A stretch of 64,000 bases of DNA from Polynucleobacter sp. AP-Kaivos-20-H2 (GCF_018882215.1 NZ_JACVOX010000004.1:62001-126000), one strand, 5' to 3'; counted from the stretch's first letter, positions 45,658-53,840 are shown. The notes: generated by a model not told the origin, from the sequence alone. Program-made: numbers and translations.

Positions 45658-46245
45658 CTATTTTGGATTTAAGACTAAGTGAACATTGACTGGCACCTCA
45701 TTGGCGACTGCAGAAGTGTCTGCCCAGTTTCCAGCACCCAAGCCAAAATCCAACCTCAGCACCTGAAAGCTAGCATCAAAGACCATCTGCTTGCCTTGCA
45801 GCTGATACTTCACGGATATCAACAGTGGCGCAGCTTTGCCCTTGATGGTTAGGGTTCCATGGGCATCCAAACTATTGGGGCCCGTAATCTTTACAGCATC
45901 CGTTACATAGCTGGCAGTTGGAAAGAGCTTTGTACTGAACCAGTCTTTTCCTTTTGCCTCTTCTTGCAACTCTTCCCCACCAGCATTAAAACTTGAGATT
46001 TCAATAATGAGGTTAGCCTTCGCTTTTTCTGGCTCGTCTGGGTTAAATAAAACCTTCCCAGAAAATTTTCCAAAACTTCCAGAGATTTTTGAACCCATTA
46101 ATTTGCTTGTAAAAGTAATTTTACTTTTCGCGGCATCAATAGATGAATACTCCACTGCATAAGCCGAGCTTGCAGCGCTAATAAATAGCATCGCCAATAA
46201 AGCCTGTGCCAACATTCCTAAATGAAATGAAAATTTACTTTTCAC
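45658..46245 (-). CDS. YceI family periplasmic protein (copy 2)
   Basis: About 195 residues with signal peptide (ISAASSAYAVEYS) and YceI landmarks: DAAKSKITFTSKLMGSKISGSFGKF, WFSTKLFPTASYVTD and GTLTIKGKAAPLLISV. The GTG at 46245 is chosen because GGAGGG lies seven bases upstream; a TTG five codons earlier is less likely. It overlaps the end of the cytochrome b561 gene by 11 bases, which points to coupled translation and a joint function. Confidence 0.88.
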   Translation of the reverse strand: MKSKFSFHLGMLAQALLAMLFISAASSAYAVEYSSIDAAKSKITFTSKLMGSKISGSFGKFSGKVLFNPDEPEKAKANLIIEISSFNAGGEELQEEAKGKDWFSTKLFPTASYVTDAVKITGPNSLDAHGTLTIKGKAAPLLISVKYQLQGKQMVFDASFQVLRLDFGLGAGNWADTSAVANEVPVNVHLVLNPK

Positions 46246-46783
46246 GGGTAGACCCTCCAAAGGTCATACGACTTAATAAGCCATCTTTATCGATAAATTG
46301 ATGTTTTAGAGCAGCCAAAATATGAAGTCCAACCAAAGCTATTAATCCATTAGCCAAAAACTCATGGATCTCCTTCAACTGATGGCCAAGTGTCTTATCT
46401 TTATCTACCAGATCCGGTAATTCAAATAAGCCAAAGTAGTTGACGGTATAGCCCTTAGCAGAACTCATTAACCAGCCCACAATCGGAATCAGAAGCATCA
46501 ATAAGTACAGTGCAAGATGGGTTAGCTTCATTGCATGCTCTTGCCATGCTGGCATTGCGAGGTTTAATGCAGGAGCTGGGTGAATTGCGCGCCACAATAA
46601 GCGCAGAACCACCAAAAAGAATATGGTGACACCAAGCCATTTGTGCCAGCTGATTCCTGTAATTCTGAGTGGACTCAATGGCATATCATCCACGGCAATT
46701 GCAATTGACCATGTTGCAAATATCAAGAGCGCCATCACCCAATGCAAGATGATGGCAACAGAGGTGTATCTGACTTTATCCAT
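46235..46783 (-). CDS. cytochrome b561
   Basis: Dihaem quinone-linked membrane cytochrome of 182 residues with four helices. It begins YTSVAIILHWVMALLIFATW, the standard start with the first haem His, and has SWHKWLGVTIFFLVVLRLLWR and VGLHILAALKHQFIDKDGLLSRM for the remaining ligands. It adjoins the flavodoxin-like reductase gene upstream (sharing one base) and the YceI gene downstream. YceI plus b561 pairs are common and suggest ubiquinol oxidation or superoxide handling. Confidence 0.92.
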   Translation of the reverse strand: MDKVRYTSVAIILHWVMALLIFATWSIAIAVDDMPLSPLRITGISWHKWLGVTIFFLVVLRLLWRAIHPAPALNLAMPAWQEHAMKLTHLALYLLMLLIPIVGWLMSSAKGYTVNYFGLFELPDLVDKDKTLGHQLKEIHEFLANGLIALVGLHILAALKHQFIDKDGLLSRMTFGGSTREK

Positions 46784-47337
46784 TATCCGCGCAACTGTTT
46801 GGTAATTTTTGCAACACGCTCGCCATACAGTCGTGCAGTCTCCAGATCACCTGCATTTACTTCGTCAGCACTTGCATCAGATGGTGTTTGCATCATTGCA
46901 CCCGCAGATGAACCCACATAGTTAATATCATCACGCTTTGCAGCTTTCGAATTCGAAGGCATCAATCCAGTGCCAACCCAAAGACCAGAATGCTGCATAG
47001 CCAAAGTAAAGAAGTAATGTAGGGTTGAATGCTTATCACCATTCATTGTTGCTGAATTCGTAAAACCACCGAAGACCTTGTCTTTCCATTGTTGTGAAAA
47101 CCATTGCTTAGAGCTAGCGTCAGCAAACTTCTTAAACTGCCAACTCACCGTACCCATATAGGTTGGAGAGCCAAACACAATAGCGTCAGCATCATTGAGT
47201 GTCGCCCATTGTGCATCAGTAATATTGCCCTCAGCGTTAATGGCAATCAATGTTCCATTAGCGCCTTTAGCAATAGCCTCAGCCTGCTTTACGGTGTGCC
47301 CATAACCACTATGAAATACAACAGCTACTTTACTCAT
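46783..47337 (-). CDS. flavodoxin family NAD(P)H:quinone reductase (WrbA-like)
   Basis: Flavoprotein of 184 residues. VVFHSGYGHTVKQAEAIA near residue 6 is the FMN phosphate loop. FGSPTYMGTVSWQFKKFAD near residue 57 and GGFTNSATMNGDKHSTL near residue 90 are typical of WrbA and related NADPH-dependent FMN reductases. ATG 47337 with GGAGAAATTG upstream is chosen over TTG 47340. It lies directly downstream of the MarR gene and probably reduces quinones by two electrons to protect against electrophiles. Confidence 0.85.
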   Translation of the reverse strand: MSKVAVVFHSGYGHTVKQAEAIAKGANGTLIAINAEGNITDAQWATLNDADAIVFGSPTYMGTVSWQFKKFADASSKQWFSQQWKDKVFGGFTNSATMNGDKHSTLHYFFTLAMQHSGLWVGTGLMPSNSKAAKRDDINYVGSSAGAMMQTPSDASADEVNAGDLETARLYGERVAKITKQLRG

Positions 47338-47369
47338 CAATTTCTCCTAAAAAAATCTTGACTTGATGT

Positions 47370-47789
47370 TTATGATTTAAATGCGTCTCTCAGCAACCGC
47401 AATGACTCTTCTAATTGCTTTAATTCATTTGATGATAATTTCTTAAATGCGCCATTTAGATGTTCCAAATGCTCTGGAAATACTTTTTCAAATAATGACT
47501 GTCCAGATGCCGTTAAACCAATCAGCTGACTACGCGCATCTTCAGAATTTATCTGACGAAAAATGAGACCTTTTGCTTCCAAGCGCTCTAGCACCCCCGT
47601 TAACGTTCCCTTGGTCACCAGTATTTTCTCACCCAACTCTTTACAAGACATCGGCAACTGATTACCCAACGTGGCAATCACATCAAACTGGGTCATCGTT
47701 AAACCCATTGCCGCTATGTGCGGAGCTGAATAACGCTCAAAAGCTTGATAGGCAGAAACGAGGTTTCTCAGGACGGGTAAAAAGTTCAT
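47370..47789 (-). CDS. MarR family transcription regulator
   Basis: Winged-helix regulator of 139 residues. The recognition region MTQFDVIATLGNQLPMSCKELGEKILVTKGTLTGVLERLEAKGLIFR and the wing INSEDARSQLIGLTASG fit MarR. It is the first gene of a unit with the flavodoxin-like reductase, b561 and two YceI genes. Two inverted repeats in front of it are candidate operators. The inducer may be a quinone or phenolic compound; no redox Cys pair is evident beyond a single Cys (SCKEL). Confidence 0.88.
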   Translation of the reverse strand: MNFLPVLRNLVSAYQAFERYSAPHIAAMGLTMTQFDVIATLGNQLPMSCKELGEKILVTKGTLTGVLERLEAKGLIFRQINSEDARSQLIGLTASGQSLFEKVFPEHLEHLNGAFKKLSSNELKQLEESLRLLRDAFKS

Positions 47790-47807
47790 AAATCCTATTT
47801 AAAGTAC

Positions 47808-47840
47808 TAGTTAGAACTAATATAGTACTAATACGAACTA
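47808..47840. promoter_or_regulatory. two candidate MarR operators
   Basis: TAGTT-AG-AACTA (47808-47819) and TAGTAC-TAATAC-GAACTA (47823-47840) lie 19-51 bases before the MarR start. They share TAGT(T/A)C-like half-sites, and AT-rich paired repeats of this kind are usual MarR autoregulation sites. Confidence 0.6.
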
Positions 47841-47994
47841 TTTGCAATAAAAAACTAAGAAACCTTCAATTTATAGGGTTTAAAGCCAGTACTACATTGC
47901 AATTAGTAAGTGCTAGCTCACTAGGTTAGCCTCTGTTAGCTTCCTTGGCTAGCGCTTAGCGCACAGAGCGAGACACGCCCGCCTTTAGAGGGCT

Positions 47995-48966
47995 CTACTC
48001 CGGCTTGATGCCAGCACTCTTAATAATCTTGCCCCAGCGAATCGATTCCTTCTTTTGAAATGCTCCGAATGCCTCTGGTGTCATAGCGTAATACTTTGCG
48101 CCCTCTGCTTCCAACTTCTTTTGAACTGCTGGCTGCTGCATGATTTTGGCAACTTCATCGTGTAATTTTTTAACAACTACAGGTGGGGTACCTGCTGGAG
48201 CAAATAGACCAATCCAATTCTTTACATCAAATCCCGGCAAGGTTTCGCTAATACTTGGCAAATCTGGCATAGATGGATCTCGCCCTGCGCCAGTGACAGC
48301 CAAACCTCGCAACTTATCACTTTTGACGTAAGGAAGAATAGTAGGCATGGTTGCAAACATCACTTGAGTTTGACCCCCAATGAGATCAGTAATAGCTAAG
48401 GCATTCCCTTTATAAGGAATATGCGTCATGTCTACTTTTGCAGTCATTACAAAAAGCTCTCCAGCCAAATGACTAGCGGTACCGATGCCCCCAGAACCGT
48501 AAGAAACTTTTCCTGGGTTTGCTTTCAGATAAGCAATTAACTCGGCAACATTTTTAACGGGTAAATTTGGATTAACCGCTAACAAACCTTCTGCATCCAA
48601 TACGAATACCACCGGCACAAAATCCTTCAGGGGATCATAGGGCATGTTTTTAACCAAGTAGGGATTAACAGCATGTGTGCCAATACTTCCCATGATTAAG
48701 GTGTAGCCGTCTGCTGGCGATTTAGCCACAAAGTCGGCACCAATATTTCCACCGCCACCTGCCTTGTTTTCCACAATAACTGGCTGCCCAAAAGACTCGC
48801 TCAAGCCCTGCGCTATGATGCGTGAGAATCCATCCGCAATCCCACCTGTGGCAAAAGGAGAAATGATTTTAATTTGGTGGTTCGGGTAAGTGCTTGCTTG
48901 GGCAAAGGTGTTTTGATAAGCAAACAAGCCGAGCATCAGAGTAAAGACGAATGTAATTTTTTTCAT
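47995..48966 (-). CDS. TctC/Bug family tripartite tricarboxylate receptor (5 of 5)
   Basis: Exported receptor of 323 residues with a signal peptide (FTLMLGLFAYQNTFAQA). Family motifs are YPNHQIKIISPFATGGIADGFSR, VVENKAGGGGNIGADFVAKSPADGYTL, HIPYKGNALAITDLIGGQ and a normal C-terminal region ending GIKPE. Immediately upstream, one base away, ends a solute-binding-domain gene without signal peptide. No permease genes adjoin. The gap after it (about 150 bases to the MarR operators) shows no clear terminator. Confidence 0.88.
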   Translation of the reverse strand: MKKITFVFTLMLGLFAYQNTFAQASTYPNHQIKIISPFATGGIADGFSRIIAQGLSESFGQPVIVENKAGGGGNIGADFVAKSPADGYTLIMGSIGTHAVNPYLVKNMPYDPLKDFVPVVFVLDAEGLLAVNPNLPVKNVAELIAYLKANPGKVSYGSGGIGTASHLAGELFVMTAKVDMTHIPYKGNALAITDLIGGQTQVMFATMPTILPYVKSDKLRGLAVTGAGRDPSMPDLPSISETLPGFDVKNWIGLFAPAGTPPVVVKKLHDEVAKIMQQPAVQKKLEAEGAKYYAMTPEAFGAFQKKESIRWGKIIKSAGIKPE

Positions 48967-48967
48967 A

Positions 48968-49720
48968 CTACTTTGCTACTGATCCGTGATGAATGGGTGC
49001 TGCACATAAGCCTTGAACTTGGTATTTCTGAATCAGATCATTCACCAGACCACTACGAATGCATTCTTCTACACATGCACTCAGAAAATCGATTGCCTCT
49101 ACATTAGATTTATTGGTTGCGATTGCTTGCTGAATTCCAGTGAATTGACCCTCCAATATTCGCAAACCTGGATGTTTTTTTGCAAAGGCTACTAAGCCTG
49201 TCTTAAGGCCGGCCAGCGCATCTAAGTGCTCGCTAAGAAAAAGTTCATTACTTGCCTGGAGACTATCTGCGTGAACTAGAGAGGCATGCTTTAAATTTCT
49301 TTGTAACCAGTGATCGTACGCACTCTTAAAGAAAGATGCGATTCGAACCCCCGGTTGATCCACCTGAGCAATATCTTGTATTGGTGACTCATCAGACACC
49401 AAGTAAGTTGCCTCTAGCTCCGCATAAGCAGGAGTAAATATCACCTTTTGTGCACGTGCTGGATCAGATCCTACTAAAACAATTCCGCACCTACCGCTAG
49501 CGGCAGCATCAACCACCTCATCTTGAGTCTCAAAACCCTTTAGGTCTAATTTCACATCCATACGCTTTGCTATCGCGCGACAGATATCCGGCGCAATACC
49601 CGTAGGCTCTCCTGAAGACGTGCGACCAGTCACTAACAAGAAATTACCAAGATAGACGGCAGCAGAAAGTACACCGTGAGGGGCAAGCTGCGCCCTCACT
49701 TCAGAAGCAATTGAATTCAA
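48968..49720 (-). CDS. SBP_bac_3-like solute-binding protein lacking a signal peptide
   Basis: A 250-residue protein with the type 3 periplasmic amino-acid-binding fold: GEPTGIAPDICRAIAKRMDVKLDLK, then CGIVLVGSDPARAQKVIFTPAYAELEATYLV, the usual landmarks. The start is a TTG with AAGGA six bases upstream, and an in-frame TAA at 49742-49744 excludes a longer form. The N-terminus MNSIASEVRAQLAPHGVL is not a signal sequence, so the protein is probably cytoplasmic. It lies one base before the Bug receptor gene. An enzyme or regulator role is possible (see findings). Confidence 0.78.
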   Translation of the reverse strand: MNSIASEVRAQLAPHGVLSAAVYLGNFLLVTGRTSSGEPTGIAPDICRAIAKRMDVKLDLKGFETQDEVVDAAASGRCGIVLVGSDPARAQKVIFTPAYAELEATYLVSDESPIQDIAQVDQPGVRIASFFKSAYDHWLQRNLKHASLVHADSLQASNELFLSEHLDALAGLKTGLVAFAKKHPGLRILEGQFTGIQQAIATNKSNVEAIDFLSACVEECIRSGLVNDLIQKYQVQGLCAAPIHHGSVAK

Positions 49721-49752
49721 AATAATCCTTAGGATTGAAAGTTAGAGACTGC

Positions 49753-50607
49753 TCAGAATTGAACTATTTCACCTTCAGTCATCGGAATAATTTTGATATT
49801 GCTACCCTTCATAGCCTCCTGAAACTCGGCTAACGTACCTTTAGTCATCGGGTTAGAATTGTAATGCATTGGGATCACCATCTTTGGCTTCACCCAGGTG
49901 CGCAATGCATATGCAGCATCATCCGGAGCCATTGTGAAATTGCCTCCAATTGGAACCATTACTAGATCGGGCTTGTAGTGTTCGCTAATGAATTTCATAT
50001 CACTAAATAAGCCGGTATCGCCCATGTGCCAAATCTTAAAACCGTTCTCAAGCTCAATAATGAAGCCCATAGGCTCGCCGGCGGGATGTGACTCCATCTT
50101 GTCTGTAGCCGGATTCTTCCAAACCAATAAAGAAGAGTGCTCTGCTTGAACTGCGGTTACCTTGATTCCAGGCGCAGGTGTTACGCGACCCGTTTTATTA
50201 AAGCGATGACCCAAGTCTGCTGGCAGAATTCCCAAAGTAGTGAGTGGCGTCACCATATCGGCTGGACCATATAACTTGATGTTATTCATCTTAGCCACAG
50301 CTGGGGCATCGCCAAGATGGTCAACGTGTGCATGCGTCACTAGCAACACATCAATCGGACCAATCGCCGCCAAATCATTCTTGTAAATCGGCGGAGTCTT
50401 AGGTCCGCCAGTAATCCAGGGATCAATCAGAATCATTTTTCCCTGAGGAGATTTAATCCGGAACCCAGCCTGTCCAAGCCATAGCGCCTCAGTCTTACCC
50501 TGAGCACCTACAGCTGGAGAATTCTGCGCATTACTGAGTGAGGCTGTTGAAACTAATATTGCCGAAAGCAATAGGCTCAAACCGCTTTTAGTTGAAAAGC
50601 ATTTCAT
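49753..50607 (-). CDS. exported metallo-beta-lactamase-fold hydrolase (UPF0173-like)
   Basis: Metal-dependent hydrolase of 284 residues with an N-terminal signal peptide (SAILVSTASLSNAQ). The zinc motif THAHVDHLGD is near residue 92, later ligands occur in HMGDTGLFSD and PMHYNSNPMTKG. The pattern is that of the UPF0173/YtkL-type group, whose cytoplasmic members lack a signal; here the protein is exported. AGGAG lies eight bases before the ATG but within a possible hairpin. Substrate unknown. Confidence 0.85.
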   Translation of the reverse strand: MKCFSTKSGLSLLLSAILVSTASLSNAQNSPAVGAQGKTEALWLGQAGFRIKSPQGKMILIDPWITGGPKTPPIYKNDLAAIGPIDVLLVTHAHVDHLGDAPAVAKMNNIKLYGPADMVTPLTTLGILPADLGHRFNKTGRVTPAPGIKVTAVQAEHSSLLVWKNPATDKMESHPAGEPMGFIIELENGFKIWHMGDTGLFSDMKFISEHYKPDLVMVPIGGNFTMAPDDAAYALRTWVKPKMVIPMHYNSNPMTKGTLAEFQEAMKGSNIKIIPMTEGEIVQF

Positions 50608-50616
50608 TCATTCATC

Positions 50617-50640
50617 TCCTGATGATTGTAGTAATCAGGA
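50617..50640 (-). promoter_or_regulatory. inverted repeat overlapping the ribosome site of the MBL gene
   Basis: TCCTGAT (50617-50623) and ATCAGGA (50634-50640) are perfect 7-base complements separated by ten bases. On the minus strand the second arm contains AGGA of the Shine-Dalgarno AGGAG for the gene starting at 50607. Confidence 0.45.
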
Positions 50641-50671
50641 AACTATAGACCAAATTGAATGTTTAGGCTTA

Positions 50672-50686
50672 TGACGCAATGCGTCA
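50672..50686. promoter_or_regulatory. 15-bp perfect palindrome TGACGCA-A-TGCGTCA
   Basis: Seven-base arms around one central base, 65-79 bases before the MBL hydrolase start and 13 bases after the stop of the small exported protein gene. The short loop and lack of a T run argue against a terminator, so a dimeric regulator's operator is the better guess. Confidence 0.5.
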
Positions 50687-50698
50687 ATTTTCAAGGCA

Positions 50699-51109
50699 TT
50701 ATTTCCAGAAAAGGGAAGCCTTTTGTGGTGAGTCGGATTTAATAGAAAGCGCCCTCTTTTGAACCACCCCTTGATAAGTTGCCTCGATCACATAGTCACC
50801 AGACTCAAGATTAATCAGCATATAAGGCCCATCTGCTTGGGCATCAAAAATGAGCTGTTTTTTAGAACTCATGATTTTGATACTTGCTCCGAAGATCCAG
50901 ACTCCCCTGCCATTTTCTATTTGAGACATTTCTAATAGCAATGGCCATTGCTTTGCATCAGCTAAAATCGCAACAGTCTCACTCTCGCCTACCCCACCAG
51001 TGATGTAAGAAATTCCCTGTGAATGTTGTGTCTCAGGAATTTGTGCCAAGGACAAACAGCTCAATAAGATGATTGGAGTGGCAATCAGTATTTTGAGAAG
51101 TGTTTTCAT
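50699..51109 (-). CDS. exported hypothetical protein, 136 aa
   Basis: A signal peptide (LIATPIILLSCLSLAQ) is followed by about 115 residues predicted mainly beta. The C-terminal half (LIFDAQADGPYMLINLESGDYVIEATYQG) resembles the fold of carboxypeptidase-regulatory-like beta-sandwich domains, with the typical LxxGxYxVxATYxG strand pattern. No catalytic motif is seen. It probably acts in the periplasm as a binding or structural domain. It stands alone between a terminator and the palindrome region. Confidence 0.65.
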   Translation of the reverse strand: MKTLLKILIATPIILLSCLSLAQIPETQHSQGISYITGGVGESETVAILADAKQWPLLLEMSQIENGRGVWIFGASIKIMSSKKQLIFDAQADGPYMLINLESGDYVIEATYQGVVQKRALSIKSDSPQKASLFWK

Positions 51110-51137
51110 ACTTCTATCTTACGTCTGATTGATGCAT

Positions 51138-51164
51138 AAAAAAAGCCCCGCATACACGGGGCTT
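51138..51164 (-). terminator. terminator of the quinone oxidoreductase gene
   Basis: On the minus strand AAGCCCCG/CGGGGCTT (51164-51157 with 51150-51143) forms an 8-bp stem, loop TGTATG, then a T run. It follows the quinone oxidoreductase stop at 51187. Confidence 0.9.
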
Positions 51165-51186
51165 ATGTGCGTTAGAACACTTAAGC

Positions 51187-52167
51187 TTATGGAGTCATCA
51201 CAATGGCGCCTGAAACTTTTCGTCCCTCAGCAGCACGATGCGCATCAGCAGCTTGCTCTAAAGAAAATTTAGCACCGATTTGTACTTTAACCTGCCCTTT
51301 GGCAATTGCATCAAATACTGCTTTGGCATTTTCTTTTAACAAAGCTGCAGTAGCGTTGTGCGGAAATACAGAAGGTCTAGTTAAAAACAGGCAGCCCTTC
51401 TTATTTAAGATCTCTGGCTGAATTTCTGGAGCTGGGCCTGAAGCAGCGCCAAACAAAGCGACTGTTCCAAAAGGAGCAGCACAATCTAAAGAGCCTAAGA
51501 AAGTAGTTTTAGCAACAGAGTCATAAACCACATTGGCTTTTTTGCCACTAGTGGCTTTAAGCACTTCTTCAACCCAATTTGCTTGAGAGTAATCAACAAC
51601 AGCATCGCAACCCGCTTCTTTAGCAGCCGCAAACTTTGCTGGCGAACCCACAGTGCCCACGACAAATGCACCCAATGCTTTTGCCCAACCAGCTAATATT
51701 TGACCAACGCCGCCAGCAGCTGCGTGCACGAGCACTACATCACCAGCTTTTACTTTATAGGTTTTTTGCACAAGATATTGTGCAGTCATTGCTTTAAAGA
51801 AAACGGCTGCAGCTACTTCATCAGAAATATTGCTTGGCAGAACAACCAATTTGTCGGCTGCTACATTACGTGCGCTTGCATAAGCACCAATCCCAGCATT
51901 CATATAAACGACGCGATCACCCACTTTTAAATCAGTGACGCCTTCGCCCAAAGCCTCAACCACACCTGTAGCCTCATGCCCAAGGCCCGTAGGCATCTCT
52001 AATGGATAAACGCCTGAGCGCTGATATACGTCAATGAAATTAAATCCAATGGCAGTTTGACGGAGCTGCACTTCACCTTTTGCAGGTGGTGGCAATTCTT
52101 TATCAATCACTTTGATTACGTCTGCACTACCTAGTTCTGTAAGACTAACGACTCGAGCTTTTGTCAC
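51187..52167 (-). CDS. NADPH:quinone oxidoreductase, zinc-free MDR family
   Basis: Medium-chain dehydrogenase/reductase of 326 residues in the zeta-crystallin/QorA group. The N-terminal GroES-like domain has GFNFIDVYQRSGVYP and GHEATGVVEALGEGV. The NADPH motif AAAGGVGQILAGWAKALGA is near residue 150. Structural and catalytic zinc cysteines of alcohol dehydrogenases are absent. It reduces quinones using NADPH in the cytoplasm. Single-gene unit closed by a strong terminator. Confidence 0.92.
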   Translation of the reverse strand: MTKARVVSLTELGSADVIKVIDKELPPPAKGEVQLRQTAIGFNFIDVYQRSGVYPLEMPTGLGHEATGVVEALGEGVTDLKVGDRVVYMNAGIGAYASARNVAADKLVVLPSNISDEVAAAVFFKAMTAQYLVQKTYKVKAGDVVLVHAAAGGVGQILAGWAKALGAFVVGTVGSPAKFAAAKEAGCDAVVDYSQANWVEEVLKATSGKKANVVYDSVAKTTFLGSLDCAAPFGTVALFGAASGPAPEIQPEILNKKGCLFLTRPSVFPHNATAALLKENAKAVFDAIAKGQVKVQIGAKFSLEQAADAHRAAEGRKVSGAIVMTP

Positions 52168-52201
52168 AGGTCACCTAATTATTTTTATATAGAGAAAAAC
52201 A

Positions 52202-52645
52202 TCATACAGTAAGGGCGCCAACAGAATCGTCTTCAATTACCGCCCAAGTACTGTCACCCAACTTCTTTACTGCCATTGAATAAGTCCAGCCACCTGGAAT
52301 TCCACAGCTCCATTCTTTCGGACCATTCTGAATCAATACATTGGTGTTATTTCTACCGTCATAGTACAGATGATAAATTTTTCCATGAATAGGATTAAAG
52401 CCAAATTTAGCGCTATGCACCATTTCCGTAGCATCTAGCCTTGCTTGCAGGGCTTTAGCTTGTTTCATCAAGACCTCAGCCTGCTCCATAATGCGATCGT
52501 ACTCAAGCTTGGCATTTTGGCGAGCTACGTTAACAGCCTTATCTTTTTCCTCAGTAACTTTAATGGGCGCAAATACTGGAGCACCCACCTCCATTGGATA
52601 TTCAATCCCTGCATGTCGCGCTGGATCGGTATCTTCGATTCTCAT
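52202..52645 (-). CDS. DUF2452 family protein
   Basis: A 147-residue cytoplasmic protein without signal or membrane segments. A helical, charged middle (KLEYDRIMEQAEVLMKQAKALQARLD) is followed by MVHSAKFGFNPIHGKIYHLYYDGR, the block remembered for DUF2452. The C-terminus is beta-rich. No enzymatic motif is evident. The gene stands 34 bases before the quinone oxidoreductase gene on the same strand. Function unknown. Confidence 0.7.
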   Translation of the reverse strand: MRIEDTDPARHAGIEYPMEVGAPVFAPIKVTEEKDKAVNVARQNAKLEYDRIMEQAEVLMKQAKALQARLDATEMVHSAKFGFNPIHGKIYHLYYDGRNNTNVLIQNGPKEWSCGIPGGWTYSMAVKKLGDSTWAVIEDDSVGALTV

Positions 52646-52684
52646 GAAATGCCCTGTATAAACTAATTTAATGAATAGATGCGA

Positions 52685-53218
52685 TTACTTAATCAAGCCA
52701 CACGCAATACGTGGGCCAGAATTTCCTGCAGGCTGAGATTTGTAATCATCCGGGTCTCTGTGCACAACCACAGAGCGACCAACAATTCCAGTTGAGCCTG
52801 TATTTACAGCAAATCCATGTAACTTAGCAGTGTAAGTTGCGTTGCCATTGGCATCGGACTTAATGTTGGGCAGATCTCCTGCATGATTCATGCCGCTATT
52901 TGGCATGCCATGAGATTTTGTTTCAGGATTGAAGTGACCACCTGCGCTGGTTGCATCCGGAGCAGAGCAATCGCCTTTTTCATGAACATGAAAGCCTTGC
53001 TCTGAGTTTGGCTTTAATCCAGAAAACTTACCATTGATGAGAACATCATCTCCTTGCCAAATGAATACCACTTCACCCTTGGCTTGTGAGCCTGACCTTG
53101 AATCAAGGCTAGCGCTGGCTTTTTGCCCGGCGCCTTGCTCCATCGATTGGCATGCCACTAATGACAACATTCCCACAGCGGATAAAGCAATTGAAATTTG
53201 CTTGATTTTATGATTCAT
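52685..53218 (-). CDS. sodC: Cu/Zn superoxide dismutase family lipoprotein
   Basis: SodC-type protein of about 177 residues. The N-terminus is a lipoprotein signal (lipobox LVAC before QSMEQ), so it is anchored in the envelope. Metal-site segments are GFHVHEKGDCSAPDATSAGGHFNP, HGMP, HAGDLPN and VVVHRDPDDYKSQPAGNSGPRIACG, giving the Cu and Zn histidines and the disulfide Cys pair. ATG 53218 has AGGAG seven bases before; an ATG at 53245 lacks one. It detoxifies periplasmic superoxide. Confidence 0.92.
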   Translation of the reverse strand: MNHKIKQISIALSAVGMLSLVACQSMEQGAGQKASASLDSRSGSQAKGEVVFIWQGDDVLINGKFSGLKPNSEQGFHVHEKGDCSAPDATSAGGHFNPETKSHGMPNSGMNHAGDLPNIKSDANGNATYTAKLHGFAVNTGSTGIVGRSVVVHRDPDDYKSQPAGNSGPRIACGLIK

Positions 53219-53288
53219 CTGGATCTCCTTGGATGAGGCGCCCAAAGGCGACTTCCAAGAAAGTGTGACACAAATCCGGTGCTTTTGC

Positions 53289-53837
53289 TTAGCGCTTGTA
53301 GAAGCTCAAAGTCACCTCACCCAAATCAATCCCAAACTTACTCATCTTGGCCTTATTGAGCATTACCTTGGGGGTAATTAAGTACATCCAATCATTAAAT
53401 TGCACGTTATATATAGCGCCATCCACCGGCAAAGCAAGGGTATAGGTCCAGTTAAGCGCATTTCCGGCAAGCTGACCTTGCGCATCACCCACCACATCAT
53501 CAGCCCTACCAATGTAATTACCCGGAGATTGCTCAGTTAGCGTCCAGATGCGCGTTTGCTTTGTGCCATCAGAGTATTCGAAACGTTCATCCAAGGTTCC
53601 GACTTTTTTACCTTCAACTACCGTCCAATTTCCTTTGATCAGCACGGTAAAACGCTTTTTCACTTCACCGCTACGATCAGTAAAGATGCCATAGGCATCA
53701 ATCGTTCCAGAAAAGTATTCACTCAGGTCTAAAGCTGGTTTCTCAGCTGCATATTGAGAAACCTGAGGTGAAGAGCATGAGACTAAAAGCGCTCCACAAA
53801 ATATTGTGAATGCAAGGCGTGTAAAAAAAGATTTCAT
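53289..53837 (-). CDS. DUF3833 family lipoprotein
   Basis: Lipoprotein of 182 residues (lipobox LVSC at residue 21). LDLSEYFSGTIDAYGIFTDRSGEVKKRF is the opening remembered for DUF3833, followed by a beta-rich body with TRIWTLTEQSPGNYIGRADDVVG. It is four bases after the chalcone-isomerase-like gene, so the two are likely cotranscribed, together with the DCC-family gene. Such clusters are recurrent in Proteobacteria, with unknown function in the envelope. Confidence 0.82.
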   Translation of the reverse strand: MKSFFTRLAFTIFCGALLVSCSSPQVSQYAAEKPALDLSEYFSGTIDAYGIFTDRSGEVKKRFTVLIKGNWTVVEGKKVGTLDERFEYSDGTKQTRIWTLTEQSPGNYIGRADDVVGDAQGQLAGNALNWTYTLALPVDGAIYNVQFNDWMYLITPKVMLNKAKMSKFGIDLGEVTLSFYKR

Positions 53838-53840
53838 AGC

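Noticed and set aside
47841-47994. Non-coding RNA or terminator after the Bug receptor
   Set aside because: Short GCTAGC-like repeats are present but no convincing stem with T run was found.
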